Origin: Treponema sp.
GTDB lineage: Bacteria; Spirochaetota; Spirochaetia; Treponematales; Treponemataceae
Reading direction: 5' to 3'
Assembly: GCA_024699205.1 (NCBI GenBank)
Contig: JAILQA010000171.1
Location: 1-7,387, forward strand
DNA length: 7,387 nucleotides
The first letter of the stretch is position 1; each line of letters opens with the position of its first letter. Position numbers and translations under genes: made by a program. The notes under the pieces are model-generated. The model was given only the letters and a program-made list of their open reading frames with translations, was not told where the DNA came from and searched no databases. Below, piece after piece: positions 1 through 6,051 of this stretch.

Positions 1-194
1 GACTGGGATTCAAATTTATCTATATTTGTAGTGTAGTCAATAATTTCTACCTTTTCGGTATAATCCTTAAGATACCCTTTCAAATCCGATTCAAAAGATA
101 TTTTACAGGTTAAGAAGAGGAAAGAAGAAAGGAATATTGCAGCGAGTATCGAAAAGGTTTTTGTATATCTGTAATTAGTAATGTTTTTTCTCAT
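1..194 (-). CDS. Probable lipoprotein, N-terminal part (runs off the left edge)
   Basis: An open frame starts with ATG at 194-192 and stays open to the window edge, giving 64 complete codons. It is preceded by a strong ribosome binding site, AAAAGGAGG, at 214-206. The N-terminus has basic residues (R2, K3, R9, K12), then a hydrophobic stretch of about residues 13-28, then FLTC with Cys30. This fits a signal peptide with a relaxed spirochaetal lipobox, although Thr at -1 is less usual than Gly, Ala or Ser. After Cys30 the chain becomes polar and charged (SFESDLKGYLKDYTEK), as expected for an exported protein. It begins 26 nt after the stop of the barrel-protein gene, on the same strand, so it is probably the fourth gene of the same operon. 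The function cannot be read from 64 residues. A non-lipidated signal peptide or a single membrane anchor are the alternatives. Confidence 0.72.
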   Translation of the reverse strand, partial: MRKNITNYRYTKTFSILAAIFLSSFLFLTCKISFESDLKGYLKDYTEKVEIIDYTTNIDKFESQ

Positions 195-205
195 AATTCT
201 ATCTT

Positions 206-214
206 CCTCCTTTT
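206..214 (-). promoter_or_regulatory. Strong ribosome binding site of the lipoprotein gene
   Basis: On the minus strand the sequence AAAAGGAGG ends 11 nt before the ATG at 194. It is close to the full anti-Shine-Dalgarno complement and fixes the start of the partial gene. It lies in the 26-nt gap after the upstream stop codon, so the gene can be initiated independently on the operon mRNA. Confidence 0.75.
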
Positions 215-220
215 ATCAAA

Positions 221-1504
221 TTAGAACATCCATCCGAACGAAACCGACGGCCTTACAAATCTTATGGACATTGGGTCCAGCTTCCGCGTTTCTTTGTTGC
301 GGGATGGGGTAATTGCCCAGACAAAATCTGCTCCGGTTGTAAAGAACAGTTTCTTTGTCACGTAGAATTGTAAATCCGCTCCGGCATATAAGCAAGGGGC
401 AAGTGTAAATGCAGGATCTGACTGGTGATTAGGTGTAATTACAGTTAATCCCATAAAGCCTAAAATACCAAGACCTGCGTGAATATCTGCCAGGATTCGG
501 AATGGAACTCGTTTTTTAAGTATGAATAGAACATTTCCGTTTACTCCTGCTGTGTACATAGGGGCCTTTATTGTGTAGGATTCGCTTCCATAATCATACG
601 AGGTATATTTAAGGTAAGTCGCATTTAAGTTCAAGCCGGCTCCCAGATAGAAATGGGCTGTCTTATATGGAATTACCGTAACTTTTGCATTCAAGCCAAA
701 AGGCCAGAACAAAACGTCATTGTCGCCATTTGTTGTGTTTCTGTCATTAAAGAACTGTCGGAAGGAAGTTGCTCCTTCTTCCGGGGTGTATTGTTTGTAT
801 TTATCTATCATGAACAAACCAGTCCAGCCGGCTGCAACCGTAACATCAAGCGGTTTTGCAAAGCCTACGCGGATTGTTCCCGATGTATCAAAAAGTCCGC
901 CTTCATTTACGGCACGGATATAATAGGTTCCTGTATCAAGCAGGTTAGGGTTGACTCTGATTTTTGCACGTTCGTGAAGATTATCGCGTTCAAGAACTTC
1001 TGTGGAAATTTCATACCAGTTGTTTTCAATGGTATAAACGGTATCATCACGTAATTCAAGACCGGTTATTGAGAATATTCCGCTTGGACCTTCATCAAGG
1101 AAAATTGTAACCGGCGTAACCGAAGTAATTACCGGCTGATAAACCTTTTTGACTTCAAAATAAACCCATTTTGTTTGGAAATCCATCTGATTGAGGTAGT
1201 TATAAACCTTAATCAGATAACGGTATTTGCCTGATCTGAGCGAAATCGAAACTTCTGTTTCCTTTGTTTCAATCAAATCAAGATATTCATATTCTTCATT
1301 ATCGTTCAGTTTTTCCAGAAGGAATTCATAACGGAATACAGTATCGGCACCTTTCCAGGTAAAATGCTGCATAATCTCGTTATCTTCGGTCAGATAAGTT
1401 GCAGGTTTCTTTCCAGAATTCTGAGCAAAGAGACTTGTTGAAGACATTCCAAGAATAAAAGAGAAAATTATTAATGTAAGAAAAGATTTTATTCTTTTAT
1501 GCAT
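221..1504 (-). CDS. Outer-membrane beta-barrel protein with N-terminal FN3-like and TIG-like modules
   Basis: 427 residues. Residues 1-27 form a signal peptide: basic start (HKRIK), hydrophobic core, and LFA|Q cleavage after Ala27. Residues about 45-120 form a fibronectin-III-like sandwich, with FTW at 48-50, RYEFLLE at 58-64 and SGKYRYLIKVYN at 91-102. This pattern matches the repeated modules of the neighbouring FecR protein. Residues about 123-215 resemble an IPT/TIG domain (PVITSVTP, then FSITGLEL, and GTYYIRAVN at 192-200). From about 217 to the end, alternating hydrophobic/polar strands and glycines (AAGW, YLGAGLNLNA, LYAGADLQF, TTGADFVW) suggest a barrel of roughly eight to ten strands. 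The final SFGWMF ends in Phe, the usual outer-membrane barrel signature. The ATG overlaps the upstream stop by one base (TAATG), a sign of translational coupling. The specific role is unknown; it probably anchors or partners the FecR protein. The fold is inferred from pattern only. Confidence 0.85.
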   Translation of the reverse strand: MHKRIKSFLTLIIFSFILGMSSTSLFAQNSGKKPATYLTEDNEIMQHFTWKGADTVFRYEFLLEKLNDNEEYEYLDLIETKETEVSISLRSGKYRYLIKVYNYLNQMDFQTKWVYFEVKKVYQPVITSVTPVTIFLDEGPSGIFSITGLELRDDTVYTIENNWYEISTEVLERDNLHERAKIRVNPNLLDTGTYYIRAVNEGGLFDTSGTIRVGFAKPLDVTVAAGWTGLFMIDKYKQYTPEEGATSFRQFFNDRNTTNGDNDVLFWPFGLNAKVTVIPYKTAHFYLGAGLNLNATYLKYTSYDYGSESYTIKAPMYTAGVNGNVLFILKKRVPFRILADIHAGLGILGFMGLTVITPNHQSDPAFTLAPCLYAGADLQFYVTKKLFFTTGADFVWAITPSRNKETRKLDPMSIRFVRPSVSFGWMF

Positions 1505-1519
1505 TAAGAATTTACCCCC
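1502..1519 (-). promoter_or_regulatory. TAATG stop-start junction with weak ribosome binding site
   Basis: The upstream gene's TAA (1506-1504) shares its last A with the next ATG (1504-1502). Upstream there is only a GGGGG run (1519-1515), about 10 nt from the ATG and a poor Shine-Dalgarno match. The barrel gene is therefore likely to depend on ribosomes terminating on the FecR gene, linking the amounts of the two proteins. Confidence 0.6.
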
Positions 1520-4500
1520 ATTTTCTTAGATTTTTTTGATTTTGCAGAAGTCTTCTTTTTCTTTGGTGTCTTCTTCTTTGCGTTCTTTATCTTCTGTTCA
1601 ATATTTGCATCCGGTTCAAAGTCTTCATCAAGACCATAGCGGATTTCTTTTTCTTCACTTGTGACAACATCTTCCGGTTTTGTTTTTGGAATATTTACGG
1701 TAAATGGAATCTTCTTTGTTGCACCTTTTTGCAGAAGTTCACCTTCATAATCTGTCTGAGCTTCTACAGACCACTGCCAGCCACCATTGTATTTTCCCAA
1801 AGTATTTGCAAAATCGTCGCCTTCAAAGTGGAATTCTGTCTGATCTGGAGGCAGAGTAACTTCAAAGAGTGGAGAAGGGTCTTCTTTTTTGAAGATTCTG
1901 AAAATGTAGCGGGCAATTCCGTTCATTTTTCCCCACTTAAAGTCAACCTGAATACCATTATTTATGATATAGTCTATATTTATTAACAAATCATCCTTTG
2001 GAGAAATCATTTCTGGTACAGGGAGTTTTGGCATTTCGCGTACAGAGAAATTATTGATTACGGTTGCAGAAATGTCTATATCATCAGCTGTGTAGGCAAC
2101 AACTGTCCAATAATACTGTCCTTCATACAATTTTGGCATTCTCTGCTTGTATTTTGGTCTGTTTATAGTAGAGAATGCATTTTCTTCTTCTGGAAGCTGT
2201 TCTTCCGGTAAATCCTTGTAAATGACGATTTTTGATTTTACAGGTGCTTCGATTGAACTCCAAACAAAGCTTGCAGGATCGGTGATTGCAAAAATACCGT
2301 CAAAAGAAGTTCCGTTCAAAGGCAAGAGGAGTTTTACAGGCTTTAAAATCCTCATTTTGAAAGTAGAAATATGAGTCTTGCCCGAGAATCTTGATGAAAG
2401 AGGACTTTCTTCTGAAAATGCCTGAACTGTCCAATTATATATAGTTTCCGGCATGTAATCCATAATCAAGAGGTCACTTGCATATTTTCCATCTTCCGAT
2501 TTGATGTAATTTTTTTCGTAAATCGGTTCAAGCGGATTATCCTGGGTGTAAAGCTTGAGCTGATAGTAATCTGCATCTGGAACTGTTTTCCACTGGAACT
2601 TAACAGGAATTGTTGTGCGGACAATTTCTCGGCTTCCTTCTTTTGGTGTAGTAATTTCTGGGGCTTCCAAAAAGTCCTTTACAATAAGAGTTTTAGCCGG
2701 AGTAGTGTAGATTATTGGAGCTGCATCCTTATCTGTCTTGTTTTGGCAGCTTGTTGTAATTCTCCAGTAATAAGTTCCCACTTCAAGAGGCTTTCCATAA
2801 GCACTGTTACCTGAAGTTTGCAGAGAGTAAATTATATCTTTAAATGCAGCATCTCTTGCTATCTGCACTGTGGTTTTTCCGATTATATTTGTCTTCCATC
2901 TGAATGTTATATCCTGTGTATGTGTCTGCAAAAGTTTATAACCTTCAGGTGGGAAGGTGGTTTTGTGTTCAACTTCTGATTCAACAGCAAAGAACTGGCG
3001 GACTTCAGATTTATCTTTTCTACCTTCCGAATCTGTTCTTGTTACCTGCCAGAGCCAGGTTCCGCTATTAATCTCTTCTTTAGAAGTGTCAATTGCAACA
3101 TAACTCTGAGTTACTGTCTTTGTAATTTCACCAGGTGCTCCATTTCGGGCTTTTTCCGGCCATAATCTGAACTCGTAGGAAAGAGCTTCCGGATTATCCT
3201 TCCAGGTAAAGATAATAGAATTATATACAGGCTCCTGATTTTTGATTTTTATCTTTGTGCTTACAATTTCATCCTGGGCTGGTTTTTGAAGCTGGATTTT
3301 TTCAAGTTTATCACTTCGTAAAATTACAAAGGAAGAGCTTTCTGAAGCATTTGAAAGTCCAATATTGTTAAATGCATAATAAGGGGTGACTTTCCAGTAC
3401 CAGGTTCCCTTCCCAAGTGAAGAAATAATACATGAAGTCTGCTCTGTGCGCTGAGATACAAGCGGATTTTTAAAGTTTGGATTATCAGCTATTGTAAGTT
3501 CGTATTGGCTTGCATTTTCGCTGCCTGTCCATGCAAAACGGATGTCAGGAGTCTTGCTTCTGTAAGATGCTGTAAAATCAGCAGCATGGGCAATCAATTC
3601 CGGTTTTTTAGAGCTGACTGCTGAAATCTTTCCTGTGCAGATATCCTGACCAATGCTTAATTTCCACCAGTAGTTTCCGGCAGGAACTTCCACATTGGCA
3701 GAATTAACGTTATTGAAGGAATATGATTGAACCGGCTCTGTCATTGACTTAGAATTAAAGAGTTCCAGAATGATTTCATTTTCATTTTCATCATTTTCGG
3801 ATTCGGAAGCAGTTGCGTCGGAAGTTTTTGTAAAATCATATTTCCATTCAAAAGGAATTGTCACTGTAGGACTTGAGAAACTAAGGTATTTGCTTTCCTG
3901 ATCTGGCTGAGTAATAGTGAGTGCTGATTTTTCAACCGTGCCATCTTTTTTGATTTTAGCAGTTTCACCAGATTGCAGGCGCATTATTGTGTGTCCAGTC
4001 TGGGTGTTTACAATTGAAGCATTTCCTTTTTGAACCTGAAGTGTTACATCAGATGGATTGGTATCAGCAGAAATAGAAGTCTGCTTATCCATGTTAACGG
4101 ACATTATTCCGGAAGTAATATTCATTCCGGAACTATTTGCAGAATCAGCATTCAATTTGCCGTATTCAATTTCTATTTCTGGCTTGTTGTCCCTAAGCAG
4201 TATTTTGGCCTGTGAATCTTCGTGCAACTCCAGAATATTTCCGCCGCTGAAATCCACCCATGCTTCAGAAAGTGGGGCAGTGCGCACAGTATCTTCGTTA
4301 TAGACGGAAGAACCTGTTTGCAGTCTATCCCACAAATCCCCGTCTTTTAACTTACGCTGAGAATTATTTTTTTTGTATGCAATTACAGCAATTGCTTCTT
4401 TTTTTGTCAGTGATTCATTCAGAACTAACAGATAGCGGTAAACACTATATCCCAAGCCGAACAAACAGAGACAAATAAAGAAGATTTCAGCTATTATTGC

Positions 4501-4521
4501 CGCGACTTTCTTCTTCGCCAA
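1504..4521 (-). CDS. Membrane-anchored FecR-domain protein with about seven FN3-like modules and Lys-rich tail
   Basis: 1005 residues. The start is TTG at 4521-4519, chosen because GGAGG at 4534-4530 sits 8 nt upstream and no other early start exists in frame. MAKKK is followed by one hydrophobic helix (about 7-34), so the rest is probably periplasmic. Residues about 75-195 match a FecR domain (EDTVRTAPLSEAWVDFSGG, then ILELHEDSQAKILL). About seven beta-sandwich modules follow, each with an FxW-type strand and closing on an aromatic-rich strand: AGNYWWKL (281), KGTWYWKV (371), SGTWLWQV (486), VGTYYWRI (581), ETIYNWTV (692), EGQYYWTV (800), NGGWQWSV (912). An acidic linker lies at 239-249. The tail (977-1000) has 14 Lys in 24 residues. 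There is no cytoplasmic FecR_N anti-sigma part, so this is not a classic iron-dicitrate regulator. A periplasmic scaffold or ligand-binding rod is more likely. The gene overlaps the sensor gene by 35 nt and couples to the barrel gene. Domain presence is fairly secure; the function is unknown. Confidence 0.88.
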   Translation of the reverse strand: MAKKKVAAIIAEIFFICLCLFGLGYSVYRYLLVLNESLTKKEAIAVIAYKKNNSQRKLKDGDLWDRLQTGSSVYNEDTVRTAPLSEAWVDFSGGNILELHEDSQAKILLRDNKPEIEIEYGKLNADSANSSGMNITSGIMSVNMDKQTSISADTNPSDVTLQVQKGNASIVNTQTGHTIMRLQSGETAKIKKDGTVEKSALTITQPDQESKYLSFSSPTVTIPFEWKYDFTKTSDATASESENDENENEIILELFNSKSMTEPVQSYSFNNVNSANVEVPAGNYWWKLSIGQDICTGKISAVSSKKPELIAHAADFTASYRSKTPDIRFAWTGSENASQYELTIADNPNFKNPLVSQRTEQTSCIISSLGKGTWYWKVTPYYAFNNIGLSNASESSSFVILRSDKLEKIQLQKPAQDEIVSTKIKIKNQEPVYNSIIFTWKDNPEALSYEFRLWPEKARNGAPGEITKTVTQSYVAIDTSKEEINSGTWLWQVTRTDSEGRKDKSEVRQFFAVESEVEHKTTFPPEGYKLLQTHTQDITFRWKTNIIGKTTVQIARDAAFKDIIYSLQTSGNSAYGKPLEVGTYYWRITTSCQNKTDKDAAPIIYTTPAKTLIVKDFLEAPEITTPKEGSREIVRTTIPVKFQWKTVPDADYYQLKLYTQDNPLEPIYEKNYIKSEDGKYASDLLIMDYMPETIYNWTVQAFSEESPLSSRFSGKTHISTFKMRILKPVKLLLPLNGTSFDGIFAITDPASFVWSSIEAPVKSKIVIYKDLPEEQLPEEENAFSTINRPKYKQRMPKLYEGQYYWTVVAYTADDIDISATVINNFSVREMPKLPVPEMISPKDDLLINIDYIINNGIQVDFKWGKMNGIARYIFRIFKKEDPSPLFEVTLPPDQTEFHFEGDDFANTLGKYNGGWQWSVEAQTDYEGELLQKGATKKIPFTVNIPKTKPEDVVTSEEKEIRYGLDEDFEPDANIEQKIKNAKKKTPKKKKTSAKSKKSKKMGVNS

Positions 4522-5506
4522 GTTTTGCGCCTCCAGTTTTCTGTTCTGCTTCCCAAGCTTTTCTGTATGCTCTCTTTATTGCTTTTGATACAAGCCACAT
4601 TATTATAATCGATGCAAAAAGAATTATCAGTGAAAGCCAGATATTCTTTTTTGTCTGGAATGTTATTGGTTCTAAGGCAGTTTCTTTACTTAAAAGGGTG
4701 ATTACGCTTATGTCACCTGTTGATATTTTGCAGAATGAAGCAAAATATTCTTTTCCATCAGTGTCAGTGAATAAAAGCTGCTTATTTATTTCTGATGAAG
4801 TATTCATCTGCTTGATGAGAGGAAGTTTAGACATGCTTACGCCGGATTTTACAAGTTCAAAGTCCGGATGAATCAATAAATCTGCTCTTTCGTTTACAAG
4901 GAAGGTTAAATTTGTTATGCCAGCAGCAAAAGATTGTGTGATTGAAGTTGAATCAAAGAATACTGTTACAGCCTGATCTATTCCGCCTTCTTTCCAAGGC
5001 ATCATAAGTGCTAAAACAGGGATATTAAAAATAGTAGCGGCATTTAAAACAAAAGTTTCGCCGTTTTCTGTGCGTTTTACTTCTTCTGCGTATTTTTCAA
5101 GGAAAAGCTGCACAAGCTGGCTTTCAATTTCATTTGAATTAAAGAAAGTGTCATTATAAAACTCTTTATCGCCTGAAATTATAACAGCTGCAACATCTGG
5201 ATTGCGTTCAAAGAAAAAGGAAGTTGTCTGTCTTAGAAGCATGCCCGAAGTGTTTGTAGAGTTTATCAGGTCAAGCATAAGGAAAGTATTTGCACGGATG
5301 GAAGATAATTTATTTTCTACAGTTTCAGCAGTTTGCATGGTGATAGAATAATTGTTTTCTTCTGCTGTTTTTTGGATATCTGCAGTGATAAAATAGTTAG
5401 CAAGATAAACCATTGCTCCAAGAGAGATAATCATAATTAAACTCGTGACAAGAACTAATATAATTCCGACACGAGGGCTTTTGCGTTTCTTATCTTTCGT
5501 GCTCAT
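4487..5506 (-). CDS. Cache-type membrane sensor protein without an output domain
   Basis: 339 residues. A basic N-terminus (KDKKRKSPR) precedes a membrane helix (about 13-40). An extracytoplasmic region of about 245 residues follows, then a second helix (about 287-307) and a short cytoplasmic tail of about 30 charged residues. The outer region has the layout of a double Cache domain, as in chemoreceptors, sensor kinases and cyclases: a long first helix (about 42-80), a sheet with AAVIISGDKEFYN, and a distal half with FLVNERADLLIHPDFELVKSG (202-222) that closely follows the Cache D-G-x-hydrophobic-x-x-H-P-x-x pattern. No HAMP, kinase, cyclase, GGDEF or methyl-accepting domain follows, so any signal must pass through a partner. 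It is the first gene of the envelope operon and overlaps the FecR gene by 35 nt. ATG 5506-5504 is supported by AAAAGGAAG at 5525-5517. The ligand is unknown. Confidence 0.82.
   Translation of the reverse strand: MSTKDKKRKSPRVGIILVLVTSLIMIISLGAMVYLANYFITADIQKTAEENNYSITMQTAETVENKLSSIRANTFLMLDLINSTNTSGMLLRQTTSFFFERNPDVAAVIISGDKEFYNDTFFNSNEIESQLVQLFLEKYAEEVKRTENGETFVLNAATIFNIPVLALMMPWKEGGIDQAVTVFFDSTSITQSFAAGITNLTFLVNERADLLIHPDFELVKSGVSMSKLPLIKQMNTSSEINKQLLFTDTDGKEYFASFCKISTGDISVITLLSKETALEPITFQTKKNIWLSLIILFASIIIMWLVSKAIKRAYRKAWEAEQKTGGAKLGEEESRGNNS
4519..4534 (-). promoter_or_regulatory. TTG start codon and ribosome binding site of the FecR-domain gene
   Basis: GGAGG at 4534-4530, 8 nt before TTG at 4521, lies inside the last codons of the sensor gene. 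The spacing is ideal, and the residues that follow (AKKK, then a hydrophobic helix) make a sensible membrane-anchor N-terminus. The next in-frame Met is near residue 133, beyond the start of the FecR domain, so it cannot be the true start. Confidence 0.75.
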
Positions 5507-5516
5507 ATCAAAAATT

Positions 5517-5534
5517 CTTCCTTTTCTTATTATA
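5517..5534 (-). promoter_or_regulatory. Candidate promoter (-10) and ribosome binding site of the envelope operon
   Basis: On the minus strand a perfect TATAAT occupies 5534-5529. The ribosome binding site AAAAGGAAG (5525-5517) follows, 10 nt before the ATG at 5506. No good -35 is present at 16-18 nt; that stretch is a T-run (complement of A5551-5557). The implied 5' leader is only about 15 nt. The -10 is convincing by sequence, but the promoter as a whole is a prediction. Confidence 0.5.
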
Positions 5535-5581
5535 CACTTATCTTATCGGCAAAAAAAGTGCAATTCTTTAGTTTTTAATTC

Positions 5582-5609
5582 TTGCAGATTTAAATAGGTG
5601 TGTTAGAAT
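5582..5609 (+). promoter_or_regulatory. Extended -10 promoter for the small secreted protein
   Basis: TGTTAGAAT at 5601-5609 is an extended -10 (TG-n-TAGAAT, five of six matches to TATAAT). A weak -35, TTGCAG, lies 16 nt upstream at 5582-5587. The expected start is near 5616, leaving a leader of about 30 nt. The ribosome binding site is GAGG at 5636-5639, 6 nt before the ATG. An imperfect dyad (TTAGA 5603-5607 with TCTAA 5619-5623) covers the -10 and start region and could be an operator. Confidence 0.55.
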
Positions 5610-5645
5610 TATGATATATCTAATTTCATTTATGCGAGGTGTAAC

Positions 5646-6032
5646 ATGAAAAAATTATTAGCTGTACTTTTTGTTGCTGCTTTAATGTCAGTGGGTCTTT
5701 TTGCACAGGAAAGAAAAGACGTTGAAATTCCTACAGGTTCATTTATTGATGCTCAATACAATGGCGAATGGGTTCTTGGTGTTGATCTTATTGAATTAAA
5801 AGATGCAGCAACAGGTACATTGATTTATTCTTTCCCTAAAGAAAAAAGACAGGATGACAAGGTAGAAATAACAGGCGAAGGCGCAGTATGGTCTTTCTAT
5901 TGTAAAGATACATATCGAAAATATTATTTTATTAAACCTTTCTCTCTGGCACTTCAGAAAAATATTATGCTGGAAATAGACCCTGACTGGACAACAGTAA
6001 ATTACAAGGTTCAGCTGGAATTTAAGGAATAG
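5646..6032 (+). CDS. Small secreted protein of unknown function
   Basis: 128 residues. The first 20 form a clear signal peptide: MKK, hydrophobic core, and GLFA|Q cleavage after Ala20. The mature part of about 108 residues has no cysteine pair, lipobox or membrane helix. It has one Cys (in SFYCKDTYRKYYF) and reads as a small beta-rich domain: NGEWVLGVDLIELKDAATG, then GTLIYSFP, KVEITGEGAVWSFY, and a final strand VNYKVQLEFKE. The layout recalls a lipocalin-like or small beta-barrel fold, but I do not recognise the family. It is a single-gene unit with its own promoter, transcribed divergently from the envelope operon and converging on the LacI-type gene 19 nt away, with a probable terminator at 6092-6136. 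A periplasmic role is inferred from the signal peptide only; exposure outside the cell is also possible. Confidence 0.85.
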   Translation: MKKLLAVLFVAALMSVGLFAQERKDVEIPTGSFIDAQYNGEWVLGVDLIELKDAATGTLIYSFPKEKRQDDKVEITGEGAVWSFYCKDTYRKYYFIKPFSLALQKNIMLEIDPDWTTVNYKVQLEFKE

Positions 6033-6051
6033 TTCTTAAGGGGAATTCCTA

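Noticed and set aside
653..1054. Plus-strand open frame of 133 codons opposite the barrel-protein gene
   Set aside because: It lies wholly on the opposite strand of a gene with clear signal peptide and barrel features, and its translation shows no domain pattern.
1504..4521. Classic FecR anti-sigma regulator of iron uptake
   Set aside because: There is no cytoplasmic anti-sigma segment before the membrane helix, no sigma factor gene nearby, and the barrel protein lacks a TonB-dependent receptor layout.
4030..4871. Several plus-strand open frames opposite the FecR and sensor genes
   Set aside because: They are shadows of real minus-strand genes; they lack ribosome binding sites and recognisable protein features.
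5551..5590. Minus-strand terminator ending in the T-run complementary to A5551-5557
   Set aside because: Only a 4-bp stem (GCAA with TTGC) can be drawn before the T-run, too weak to support.
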